Source: UBA4665 sp036388555 (GTDB taxonomy: Bacteria > Patescibacteriota > Saccharimonadia > Saccharimonadales > UBA4665). From it: a stretch of DNA of 64,000 nt. Of the stretch, positions 23,090-32,100 are shown one piece after another. Positions within the stretch are counted from its first letter, which is position 1. Every line of letters begins with the position of its first letter. Location: positions 47,367 to 111,366 of the forward strand of contig DASVRP010000016.1 in NCBI GenBank assembly GCA_036388555.1, given 5' to 3'. The notes below the pieces were generated by a model. It did not search any database, had not been told where the DNA came from, and saw only the letters and a program-made list of their open reading frames with translations. Both the position numbers and the translations under genes were made by a program.

Positions 23090-24243
23090 GTGTCTTTCGT
23101 CCTTGTCGTCGTAACGGTGGCAGTAAGCAGTGAGTGCAACAATTCTATATGTACTATATCACCCTTGGCGAGGTGAGGCGCGTGCCGTCCGTCGGCGCCG
23201 CGGATGATGGCGTAGCCGCGCTGCAGCGCGGCATGCGGACTGAGGACCGCAAGCAGCTGGCGCGACTGGCTGAGCCTATCCCGCTGGGCGGAGAGGATCG
23301 CCGTGACAATGTCGTGCAGTGACCCTGCATCATCGGCCAGTCCGGTGCGGACATCGTATAACCGGTCGGATACGGCATCATACAGCTGCTCGCTGTAGCC
23401 GGCCAGGGTCTCCAGGACGGCGCGCTTATCCGGAGTCAGTAGTTCGGCGGCGTTGCTGGGCGTGCTGGCGCGGACGTCGGCTGCCAGCTCTGCCAAACTG
23501 ACATCTGTCTCATGCCCGATGGCGGCGATCGTCGGCACGCGGCTGGCGGCGACGGCGCGGGTCACCTGCTCACTGCTGAATCCGGCCAGGTCATCGGCAC
23601 TGCCGCCGCCGCGGATGAGTGCCAGCACGTCCGGTGGAGACGCCAAGGCGTTGAAGCTTTCGATCGCAGCGACGATCTGCCCCGGAGAGACCTCCCCTTG
23701 CACCTGGACATCGATAAGGTCGATCCGCAGCCCGGCCCAGCGGGCCCCCAGTATCTTGATAAAGTCGGCGTAGGCGGCCGACTGGGCGGACGTTATCAGA
23801 CCGATCCGCTTCGGCGGATACGGCAGCGGCCGCTTGCGCTCAGCATCGAACAGCCCCTCGGCTTGGAGCTTGGCGCGCAACAGTTCGGCGGCACGCCGGA
23901 TCGACCCCTCGCCCGCCGGCTGGATGAACTGCACATTGACACTGAAGCCATACAGCTCGTGCAGGTGCGGGATGCCACGGACATTGAGCAGCATGCCGTC
24001 TTCCAGCGGCCCCGGCAGTGAGTAGATGGTTCCAAAGAACTTGACGCTGGCGCCCTCATCCTTCAGATCAAAATACACCCAGCGGTTCTTACTGACACGC
24101 AGGTTCGCCAGTTCGCCGGTAATGACGATGCTTGGAAATGCGAACTCGAACGTCTCATTGACGATGTCGACGAACTCACTGACAGTAACCTGCAGGTCAG
24201 GTAAGCCGCCGATCGGATCCACCCCTATGCCTACCGCCATCAA
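23086..24243 (-). CDS. xseA: Exodeoxyribonuclease VII large subunit
   Basis: Catalytic subunit of ExoVII, which degrades single-stranded DNA to oligonucleotides. 385 residues: OB-fold (about 15-110, 'VSEFVDIVNETFEFAFPSIV', 'GTIYSLPGPLEDGMLLNVRG'), catalytic core with 'PPKRIGLITSAQSAAYADFI', 'LIRGGGSADDLAGFSSEQVT', 'RVPTIAAIGHETDVSLAELA' and 'DVRASTPSNAAELL', then coiled-coil. Shorter than E. coli XseA (456) because the coiled-coil is reduced. The start overlaps the membrane protein gene upstream by four bases; xseB overlaps its end. Confidence 0.93.
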   Translation of the reverse strand: MMAVGIGVDPIGGLPDLQVTVSEFVDIVNETFEFAFPSIVITGELANLRVSKNRWVYFDLKDEGASVKFFGTIYSLPGPLEDGMLLNVRGIPHLHELYGFSVNVQFIQPAGEGSIRRAAELLRAKLQAEGLFDAERKRPLPYPPKRIGLITSAQSAAYADFIKILGARWAGLRIDLIDVQVQGEVSPGQIVAAIESFNALASPPDVLALIRGGGSADDLAGFSSEQVTRAVAASRVPTIAAIGHETDVSLAELAADVRASTPSNAAELLTPDKRAVLETLAGYSEQLYDAVSDRLYDVRTGLADDAGSLHDIVTAILSAQRDRLSQSRQLLAVLSPHAALQRGYAIIRGADGRHAPHLAKGDIVHIELLHSLLTATVTTTRTKDT

Positions 24244-25325
24244 CCGCTACCCGCTTTCCTGGCCGACAATCCGCCTCCGCGCAGCGCCTTGTGATAGAAA
24301 TAATAACCTGGTGGCACCTGGATAGCCGTGTTGACGACGCGGTACATGACGGTCACCGGCAGGCTGAGGGCGGCCGGTACGCCGCTGGCTGACAACACGC
24401 CGGTCATGAGGGCTTCGTATATCCCGACGCCGCCCGGCATGACGGAAATCAGGCCGGCAAAGTTGGCCACCGCGTAAGCCAGGATGACGGCACCGACGTT
24501 CACCAGGTCACCAAATGCCACATACACGATGTAGAGCGCACCCAGCTCGGTCACGCTGGTCATCAGCGCATAAAAGAACGGCGCCCGCAGCTCGCGGTAA
24601 TGCCTGCGGAACAGCAGATAGTTCTCGTGCATATCATCGAAAGCCACCCGTGACCGTTCGATGTTGATAGTCTCTGGATTGTTCGGCCTGACGAGACGTA
24701 TGACACGGTTGATGAACCTGGTCATACCGGTGAAGAACCCGTTGATACGCCGCTTGCTGCCGATGATGTACGAAAATATCAGCGTACCGGCCACCAGCAA
24801 CGTCGACAGCGACCCGGTGATGAACATCGTGAGGTTACTCGCCTTACCTGTCACGGCCAGTATCAGCAGCCCGGCGATAAGAACCAGTTCGAACGACAGC
24901 AGCGTCAGGACGATCTTCATGACCTGCACCAGCGTAGCCTTGCTGGCGGTAATCTTGTGGCCGTCCTTCATGCGCAGCCCGAAGTACGAGATGCCGGAGA
25001 CGCCACCGCTCGGGAAGACGTGGTTTACGAAGTTCAGCTCCAGCGCCGTCCGGAACATGAAACCATAGCGCAACTTGTTGCCGACGATGGCGAAAAGACG
25101 CTGGTACAGCCTGACCTGGGAATGATAATTCAGGAATTCGATAGGGACTATCAGCGCCAGGATCCAGAGATTGATGTAGCGGAAATTGCCTATCGTCTCG
25201 ACCAGCTGGTCGCGGATAGCGTAGACCAGCCCGGCCAGCGCGGCGATGGTCAGGATATTGAGTATCACTTTCCAGTGACGGATCCAGAAAGACGGACGTT
25301 CGGAAGTAGCAATTGTGGCAGTCAT
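24240..25325 (-). CDS. Lysylphosphatidylglycerol-synthase-like (UPF0104) membrane protein
   Basis: 361-residue polytopic membrane protein with about eight helices, of the LPG synthase transmembrane / AglD-YbhN family. Markers: 'NFVNHVFPSGGVSGISYFGL', 'GLISVMPGGVGIYEALMTGV', and 'GVPAALSLPVTVMYRVVNTA', with C-terminal YFYHKAL. The family flips or handles lipid-linked substrates; the aminoacyl-transfer domain of MprF is absent here, so lysine transfer is not implied. TATACT and TATAGT boxes lie close to the ATG. First gene of a coupled run with xseA-xseB. Confidence 0.84.
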   Translation of the reverse strand: MTATIATSERPSFWIRHWKVILNILTIAALAGLVYAIRDQLVETIGNFRYINLWILALIVPIEFLNYHSQVRLYQRLFAIVGNKLRYGFMFRTALELNFVNHVFPSGGVSGISYFGLRMKDGHKITASKATLVQVMKIVLTLLSFELVLIAGLLILAVTGKASNLTMFITGSLSTLLVAGTLIFSYIIGSKRRINGFFTGMTRFINRVIRLVRPNNPETINIERSRVAFDDMHENYLLFRRHYRELRAPFFYALMTSVTELGALYIVYVAFGDLVNVGAVILAYAVANFAGLISVMPGGVGIYEALMTGVLSASGVPAALSLPVTVMYRVVNTAIQVPPGYYFYHKALRGGGLSARKAGSG

Positions 25326-25356
25326 AACTGACTATAGTATAACTGATTGCGCGCTG

Positions 25357-25974
25357 TTAATCGCGGCGCCAGCGGCCGAGCTCTTCAGTCTTCGTCCGCC
25401 CCTGCGGCTTACCGTCGACGAGGCGTATATGCACACCCCGCGCAGGTATCGGTTTGAGCCCCCTGTCAGCCTGCGGCACCAGCACCTGCGTTCCGAACGT
25501 AGTGTCAAGGTCATAGATACGAAGCTCGTTGTCATATCCGTCAGCCCGGATGACGATATGCTCCGCATCGGCTAATTCTGAGAGTTCCAGCGCAGGAGTT
25601 GTTTCCCGGCCGACGACCCAGCTTGCGCCCTTCCTGAAGCCGGTCAGCCCTTCTGATATTCCCGTATCTTCTAACTCAGTATCCTTGAGCAACGCATCAT
25701 CCAGGAGAACGGCTGCGCCGGGCGCTGCGTTGATATTCCTCAGCTGATATGCATTCCGGGCGGCACCTGTAGCTGAATCTTCAGCCGGCAGGGACATCCG
25801 TGACAGTTCCAGTACGTCGCCGCCCAGCCGGAGCATCAGCGGACCTTCGAAATGTGGGTCAATGACCAGCTCCCCTGCATCAGTCAGTCCCATGTCACCG
25901 AGGTCCTGAAGGTCATGGACGTCATGGGCCGGGAACCGTTCCGTCAGTTCAGGGTAAGCGTATTTTCTTGACAT
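25357..25974 (-). CDS. Possible FHA-like domain protein
   Basis: 205 residues, soluble. The second half (about 118-190) has the order of an FHA phosphopeptide-binding domain: 'ASWVVGRETTPALELSELAD' (GR loop), then 'EHIVIRADGYDNELRIYDLD' and 'TTFGTQVLVP' where FHA has 'StNGt'. The essential Ser and Asn are not kept (TTFGT), so phosphothreonine binding is doubtful. The first half also looks beta-rich (DPHFEGPLMLRLGGDVLELS). Extended -10 TGC-TATAAT lies 8 bases before the ATG. Divergent from the methyltransferase at 26029. Fold call tentative. Confidence 0.5.
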   Translation of the reverse strand: MSRKYAYPELTERFPAHDVHDLQDLGDMGLTDAGELVIDPHFEGPLMLRLGGDVLELSRMSLPAEDSATGAARNAYQLRNINAAPGAAVLLDDALLKDTELEDTGISEGLTGFRKGASWVVGRETTPALELSELADAEHIVIRADGYDNELRIYDLDTTFGTQVLVPQADRGLKPIPARGVHIRLVDGKPQGRTKTEELGRWRRD

Positions 25975-25982
25975 AATTGAAC

Positions 25983-25988
25983 ATTATA
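25983..25988 (-). promoter_or_regulatory. Extended -10 (TGC-TATAAT) for the FHA-like gene
   Basis: TATAAT with TGC, minus strand, 8 bases before the ATG at 25974. Together with the plus-strand TATAAT at 26013-26018, it makes a compact divergent promoter pair in 54 bases. Confidence 0.6.
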
Positions 25989-26012
25989 GCATGCATATGA
26001 TACTTGATACCG

Positions 26013-26018
26013 TATAAT
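26013..26018 (+). promoter_or_regulatory. -10 box (TATAAT) for the TRM11-like methyltransferase
   Basis: Consensus TATAAT ending 10 bases before the ATG at 26029, so at most a few untranslated bases. Confidence 0.5.
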
Positions 26019-26028
26019 TGGGGTTGAT

Positions 26029-27276
26029 ATGCAGACCTTATGTATCCTGGGACGACAGCCGGCGCTCGGCCTGGCCGAGCTGGAAAGCCTGTTCGGCGCG
26101 TCCGGGCTTCGGCAGATCCGCTATGGCCAACGTGACGACGGAACCGCCGCAGTACTCAATGTCGACGCTCAGACAGTGGACTTCAGCCGGCTCGGTGGCA
26201 GCCTGAAGCTGTGCCGCGTCCTGACAAGCCTGGACACGACGGAGTGGCGTGGGATTTCCGAACATCTTATGAAGCTGGTGCCAAAACTGCTGGCCGGCAC
26301 CCCAGAGGGCAAGATGCAGCTCGGCCTCAGCGCCTATGGCCTGCAGGTCAACCCGTCGACCATGATGGCGACCGGATTGAGCCTCAAGAAAGTCATCAAG
26401 CAGACCGGCCGGCCTGTCCGCTTGGTGCCGAACAAGGAGATCGAGCTGAACAGTGCCTCCGTATTGCACAACAACCTGGTTGGCCCGTCCGGCTTGGAGC
26501 TGGTCCTGGTGCGCGACGGCAAGCGGACGCTCGTCGCACAGACGATGCAGGTCCAGGATATCGACAGCTACACCGTCCGTGACCGCGAGCGGCCCAAGCG
26601 CGATGCCCGCGTCGGGATGCTGCCGCCGAAGCTGGCGCAGATCATCATCAACCTGGCAGCCGCTGATACCGACCTGTTGAAAGGCGTGTACCTGCTCGAC
26701 CCCTTCTGTGGCACAGGCGTACTCCTACAGGAGGCAGCCCTGATGGGTATCGATGTCTACGGCACCGACCTTGAACCCCGGATGATCGAATATTCGGATG
26801 CAAACCTACAGTGGCTGCTGACACTTCCGGAGAACCGCGTGACACCGCATAGCGCCGATGGTAAGTATTACCGCCTGGAAGTTGGTGACGCGACAGATTA
26901 TACATGGTCACCGGTACCTGATACTGTCGCCTGCGAGACCTATCTTGGCCGGCCCTTCACCGACCTGCCAACTCCTGAAGTCCTCAACCAGACGATCAGT
27001 GAGTGTAACCTGATCATCAAGAAGTTCCTGACCAACATCCATGGCCAGCTGGCGCGCGGCACCCGGTTGTGCCTGGCCGTGCCCGCCTGGCAGGTCCGCC
27101 GCAACCAGTTCAGACACCTGCCCTTCCTCGAGAACCAGGACAGCTCAGCCCTTGACCCGCTGCGCAATCTGGGGTACAATCGTATAAGTTTTGAGCACGC
27201 CCGGAATGAGGAATTGATCTACTACCGCGCAGACCAGATCGTCGCCCGTGAGCTGCTCGTTTTACAAAAGATCTAA
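26029..27276 (+). CDS. TRM11/TrmG10-like putative RNA methyltransferase
   Basis: 415 residues. The N-terminal part (about 1-175) resembles the NFLD/THUMP RNA-binding region of archaeal Trm-G10 ('CILGRQPALGLAELESLFGA', 'VIKQTGRPVRLVPNKEIELN'). The C-terminal part is a Rossmann methyltransferase: motif I 'GVYLLDPFCGTGVLLQEAAL', acidic loop 'GIDVYGTDLEPRMIEYSDAN'. The expected catalytic (D/N)PPY motif is replaced by 'ACETYLGRPFTDLP', so base modification as in Trm-G10 (m2G) is uncertain. The frame, length and TATAAT just upstream support the start. The bL27 gene follows 24 bases on. Confidence 0.76.
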   Translation: MQTLCILGRQPALGLAELESLFGASGLRQIRYGQRDDGTAAVLNVDAQTVDFSRLGGSLKLCRVLTSLDTTEWRGISEHLMKLVPKLLAGTPEGKMQLGLSAYGLQVNPSTMMATGLSLKKVIKQTGRPVRLVPNKEIELNSASVLHNNLVGPSGLELVLVRDGKRTLVAQTMQVQDIDSYTVRDRERPKRDARVGMLPPKLAQIIINLAAADTDLLKGVYLLDPFCGTGVLLQEAALMGIDVYGTDLEPRMIEYSDANLQWLLTLPENRVTPHSADGKYYRLEVGDATDYTWSPVPDTVACETYLGRPFTDLPTPEVLNQTISECNLIIKKFLTNIHGQLARGTRLCLAVPAWQVRRNQFRHLPFLENQDSSALDPLRNLGYNRISFEHARNEELIYYRADQIVARELLVLQKI

Positions 27277-27300
27277 TATCGTTATCAAGAGGAGCACCCT

Positions 27301-27573
27301 ATGTCACATGTGAAAGCTGGCGGTACCGCCAAAAATACCAGAGACTCACCCGGCCAGCGGCTCGGTGTCAAGGTTTCAGGTGGCCAGAAGGTCACCGTCG
27401 GCCAGGTCATCGTCCGCCAGATCGGCCTCACCAAGCGCGCCGGTACCGGTACAAAGCTCAGCCGCAACTTCACCATCCACGCCGACCGTGACGGTATCGT
27501 CGCTTTTCAGAGCCGCAAGGTCCGCACCTTCACCGGCAAGAGCGTCCGCCGCACCGAAGTCACCGTCGTCTAG
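27301..27573 (+). CDS. rpmA: Large ribosomal subunit protein bL27
   Basis: bL27 lies near the peptidyl-transferase centre. 90 residues, starting 'MSHVKAGGTAKNTRDSPGQR' with the conserved KAGG(S/T)xxN(G/T)RDS motif, then 'RQIGLTKRAGTGTKLSRNF' and 'DGIVAFQSRKVR'. The N-terminus is short, without the cleaved extension of Firmicutes. GAGGAG about 7 bases before the ATG is a strong ribosome site. uL21 (rplU), the usual upstream partner, is not adjacent; the RNA methyltransferase takes that place. A strong terminator follows at 27608. Confidence 0.96.
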   Translation: MSHVKAGGTAKNTRDSPGQRLGVKVSGGQKVTVGQVIVRQIGLTKRAGTGTKLSRNFTIHADRDGIVAFQSRKVRTFTGKSVRRTEVTVV

Positions 27574-27607
27574 CCTCGCCGACTCATAAAATCTTGGTGA
27601 ACTGAAT

Positions 27608-27638
27608 AAAAATACCGCTCCAATGGGGCGGTATTTTT
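27608..27638. terminator. Intrinsic terminator after rpmA, bidirectional
   Basis: AAAAATACCGC pairs with GCGGTATTTTT over 11 bases around a nine-base loop; A-tract and T-tract are symmetrical, so it can serve rpmA and the convergent gene ending at 27663. Confidence 0.85.
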
Positions 27639-27662
27639 ATGAGCGACAGTGACAAGCGTTGT

Positions 27663-28379
27663 TTAGTATACTTCTTTGTGGCCGATATCACCGCCAGCCC
27701 GGGTGCCAAACTCCCAGCGGAACAAGTGTCCATCATCTGTCTCGAGGGCATTATCAAGCTCGCCATAGACCAGAACGTCTTTTCTCAAGTTGTCATCGCA
27801 ACCGTGGAGCATCATATCACCGATCTTGCCTTTGATGGTCATACTGCTGTAGCCCTTGCGTACGCCGGCTTCAATGAAATTGTTATCCATAAACACCTGC
27901 TCGACCGCCCCGGAAACCTCGATCTTGGAATCACTGGCTTTGACGCCAAGCGTTTCGACAGAGCCCACGACATTCAGGGAAGCGTTGCTGCCACAGAAGA
28001 ACATCCGTCCTACCTCCACACCCTTTGCAACAGTCACCGTGGCAAAACTTTTTGCAAATACGATTTCGGGGGCATCACTCCTGACGACGTAGTGGCTCGG
28101 GCTAGCAGTGGATACTTGTGGCGGCAATGGAGCGTTTACCGGGGCAGCAGCACAGGCTGTCTCGGTAGCTACCCGGAGGTCAGCGATGTCGGCAGCTGCC
28201 GGTACAGGACGGGCATCAGATCCCTCACCAGAACCGCTTGTGGCGCGATATGTCAGGCCAGCGCCTACTGCCAAGGAGGCACTTAGGGCTACAGCAATAA
28301 CCGCGCGATTACGGCTGCGGCGCTGTTGTGGTGGTTGGGGCCAAAGCTGTTCGTTCGTGGGTTCCCGGTTGGCTTTCAT
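27663..28379 (-). CDS. Membrane-anchored protein with repetitive beta-type exterior
   Basis: About 238 residues. A basic cytoplasmic end (PPQQRRSRNR) is followed by a membrane helix (about 25-47, 'AVIAVALSASLAVGAGLTY'), then an Ala/Pro-rich linker and, from about residue 95, short alternating strands ('YVVRSDAPEIVFAKSFATVT', 'LNVVGSVETLGVKASDSKIE', 'VSGAVEQVFMDNNFIEAGVR', 'MTIKGKIGDMMLHG') that suggest a small parallel beta-helix, as in DUF3060-type proteins. AGGAAA precedes the ATG at 28379; a GTG at 28382 is alternative. Function unknown. Confidence 0.58.
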   Translation of the reverse strand: MKANREPTNEQLWPQPPQQRRSRNRAVIAVALSASLAVGAGLTYRATSGSGEGSDARPVPAAADIADLRVATETACAAAPVNAPLPPQVSTASPSHYVVRSDAPEIVFAKSFATVTVAKGVEVGRMFFCGSNASLNVVGSVETLGVKASDSKIEVSGAVEQVFMDNNFIEAGVRKGYSSMTIKGKIGDMMLHGCDDNLRKDVLVYGELDNALETDDGHLFRWEFGTRAGGDIGHKEVY

Positions 28380-28459
28380 CACTTTCCTGTCGCTTTGATA
28401 AGTATTTTTGTCATTATGAACTAATACATTACGTATGTAAAGTACTCTTTTATGAATCC

Positions 28460-29086
28460 TTATGGATTACGAGTATCCTCAACGTTCGGGATCGAATTGT
28501 CCGGTCCGCCAGTCACCAGATGACTATCATGAACGGATGATGAGATCCCACCGGTACGCCGCGTCATCTCTCGGGCGCCTGATAGCTGTCCGTCGAATGC
28601 TCTGCTGAGAAGTTCGGTATTAGCATCGACGATGGTCGTCGTGACCGTGCGCAGTCCATTCATGATGGCATGGCCATCGTACGGTTCGGCTGCAACGAGC
28701 GCATTCACCGTGCATAATCCACCGAGTACTGCTGCTCTGGTCGCATCAGCTAACGTATGTTTGATCCGCTCACCTACACCGGGCTTTTTCTGGGCTGCGA
28801 CTGTAGCCCGTAGCGCCATTACCTCTTTCAGAAGCACTAGTTCTTCAGTGAATCTGCCGAAAGCGACAAGTTCTGGCTTCTGCGGCGTGCAGTACAGTTC
28901 ATAGCTGTTATTGAAGTCGATGAATGCCTCATCGATCACTGCCTGGGCCGTCCCTTCAAGCTGTGGCTGGCATTCCGCAGTCATCGCGGTATCACCACAA
29001 GCCATGGCCGCATACGCGCGGCCATACAGGACACCGTCATCGAAATCATAGTTGACCCGCGGCCCGGGTCGCTCACCACTCGTCAT
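28460..29086 (-). CDS. Hypothetical protein, 208 aa
   Basis: Not recognised. Largely helical and soluble, with one weakly hydrophobic helix ('AVLGGLCTVNALVAAEPYDG'). Motif-like features: 'DDGVLYGRAYAAMACGDTAM', a Cys-containing stretch, and a long helix 'LVLLKEVMALRATVAAQKK'. The last 40 residues look disordered. TATAAC is 9 bases before the ATG. It lies just downstream of the 1350-residue gene, about 46 bases apart, and may be co-transcribed. Confidence 0.55.
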   Translation of the reverse strand: MTSGERPGPRVNYDFDDGVLYGRAYAAMACGDTAMTAECQPQLEGTAQAVIDEAFIDFNNSYELYCTPQKPELVAFGRFTEELVLLKEVMALRATVAAQKKPGVGERIKHTLADATRAAVLGGLCTVNALVAAEPYDGHAIMNGLRTVTTTIVDANTELLSRAFDGQLSGAREMTRRTGGISSSVHDSHLVTGGPDNSIPNVEDTRNP

Positions 29087-29132
29087 AATGTATTAGTTAT
29101 ACACTATTTTAAGTTTTTTGTAAATAGTGTAT

Positions 29133-32100
29133 TCAGGTGATGTAGAAAGCCGGGTGGTTGCCGCGCTTTGAGAGTACGTATCCATTGAAGGTCGTATCTT
29201 TCGGCATATTGACCGACCGCGCGCTTGTTATGTCGCGTTTGAGCTGATCCGTCAGGTATTCATGGACGACAGGCCGGTTCGTTGCTGCTCCGCCGCTATA
29301 TCCGTCGATCACGACAGCGACCCTGCGCTTGCCAGCGACTTGTGTAACGTAATTGACCAGGCTGTTATGAAAACTCTCGACCTTAACACCATTGATGTAG
29401 TTCTCTATGGGGTTCGTACCACGCAGCACCACTATATCCTCACCCGTATCCTCATCTTTCGTCTCGACGATCAGCCCTGCCCCTACGATACGTTCCGTCT
29501 GCTTGCCAGGGTTACGGACATACGTCAGTGATGTTATGTTCGGGAACTCTTCGGCTACAGAATCATACATCGAGGCCCAGCAGGCATCGCCGATGTGCCC
29601 CGACAACTCCAGCAGTATTCCGCGGGACGGTACGAACTGGAGCGTCGTCATCCCGGTCGTCTTGGCATTCTGCAGCTTTGTCATCTGGTGGCGAAGTGCC
29701 GTCGTGTCCGACATCCTTTTGAACGACTTATACGCCTCGGTATTGGCGAAGAACTGGTCGTAGACTTCTTGGTTAACGATATGTTCGACGAAATTATTCA
29801 TGGCTACCATATTGTCGTATGTCGCCGGCTGGCCGCGCAGCATGCGGCCGATCTGCCTGGCCTGAGGTGACAGCTTCATCGCCCTGGCATAGGCACCAGC
29901 CCGGAGTATGTGCTCCATACCCTTTACGTTCAGGCTGGCTATCTTCTTGAAATCCTGGCGTGTCGTACGTACGAACTCTTTGGTTGACATATCCGACACC
30001 TGTTGCAACGCAGTGATCTGCTTATCAATGTTGGCGACACCCTTCTCCTGGCCTTTGGCGACCAGCTCGGCACGTAGCGTCTGCTTGCGGGTAATTTCGG
30101 CAGCCAGCAAGTCCCTGGCAGCTCCGAAGAGTGGTTCATAGCGGCCCCGCGGTGGCGATTCAGCGGTCTGGACGCCGAGGTCGAGGCTTTCACGTAACAC
30201 TGAGTAACGGTTGACGGCGTCTTCGTCGAGTTTGGATGGGTCAAACTCCTTGGCGTCAAGTGTTGGGACCTCATATAGCTTTGACGGCTTGAACTCCGGT
30301 GACAGCGGCTTGACCTTGTCAGCGACCGCCATGTGCTTACGCATCATGGTTTCCCAGGCATCTTCCGAGTGGTTGCCCCACTCCGATTCCCCGAATCTCG
30401 TAAGCTGCTTAGTTATGGACCGGGCTATGTTGTTTTCAAGTGTCAGCGAGGCTAGTTCGGCCTGGCTGGTACTGTCTGCCGTATGTATCAGTGTCCGTCG
30501 GATATCCTGTACCTTGGTGCGCAGCTGTTCCAGACCAAGATGTCCGTGGCTTGTCACTCCCAGTTGCTGCAGTTCAGCCGACAAGGGCCTACCAGACTCT
30601 GTCGCAATCTCACGCACCGAAAGTACGAGCTGCGGGGCCGCATCCACGCCGAATGTCTTAAGGCCCCGGTCGACCCAGTCGATGTGCTGGTTGGAGTATC
30701 TGTACAGTTCCGCGAACTGAGAGACGTCTTCAGTAATACAGCGTTCGATGAATGCTGCGCTCATATCCTCAGGATTGAATAATTTTTTCCTGTTGGCGAC
30801 GACGAACATATACTCGGAACCGATCAGTTTCTCGGCATAACCGATGGGGAGCTTGTCTGTCGATGTGTAGACGATTTCGGTGATCATCTCCAGGTCGTCA
30901 CTAGCCAGCAACCGCTTCGTCAACGCGTCTTTGTCAACATCCGGGTAGAGGTCCGGGCGGGTCAGGACGACGGCGGCACCGCCCCATCCAATGAGTTCAT
31001 CGGCAGTAGGCACGGTATCAGGATCCATCCTGCTCGTCATAAAATCAGACGAACTAATCTTGATCAAGGGACGTTCCCAGCCTATTTCACACAATTGTCT
31101 GACCAGTGCCCTGTGGTCAAAGTTGTCGATGCTAGCATCGTACAATACGGCCTGGACAGCTCCGGCATTCTTCTCAGCGATACATCGGTCAAAGTACATC
31201 TGCCGTGCCGCAGGATCCTCTATCGCTGACATCCGGTATGCCAGTTTGTCGAGCGGCACCCTGCTAACGATATCATGAGCTATCTTTGCTTCTCCGATCT
31301 CGTCCATAAATTTTTTCAGTTCCGGCGGTGCATTATACTGTCTGATGAAATCAAGCAGACATTCTGGGTCTTCCGCTATCTGGGAGTACAGCCAATTGGC
31401 ATCAATACCGGCTTTCAGTAATTCACCACCGATATTCGAAAGTGACTGAAAATCCTTATCTGATACCAGCTCCTGGGCCAAACCCCATATATCGACTGTC
31501 TCGAAATGATGGGTATGTTCTGCTATCGCTTTCCGGCCGTCCGGGTGGCCGCGTATCTTTTCGAGTATAGAGTCAGGTGTTTCATCCTTGAAATAGCCGA
31601 GATTACTGACGATCGCCTGGTATGCATGCGACCGCGTCAAGCTGGCGAGTACTTCGGCTGGATCAAGCTTGTCCAGATGGTCCAGATACCAATTCAAAGA
31701 GTTTATGCCATCGTCTGACTGCAGAATGTCCGCCAGCAGTTGCTTCTGGCCGGAAGTATCGATGGCGTCACCGCACTTCAGCATCGCCAGGTAGTCGTGT
31801 TCAGCCGCGAAACGGTCTAGGAGATACTCAGTGTCGACGGCCGGCATCTGCTTGCGGGAATCAGCCAGGCTCGAGCCGTGCCCATTCTCTATCAGTTCAT
31901 CAAGCAGCTTCTGGTCGGATCCGTCGGTATATTTCGCTATACTCCGGGCGATTGCGTGCAGATCATTGTGCTTACGGGCCTCTTCAATCAGTGTATCCCT
32001 GTCAATAAAATCAAACTGGTCAGGATTCGCGAACACCATCGAGGCGGCAAACATGTTCTTATCAGCCATCAGTTTCTCATAATATGCCACCCGGTCTTCA

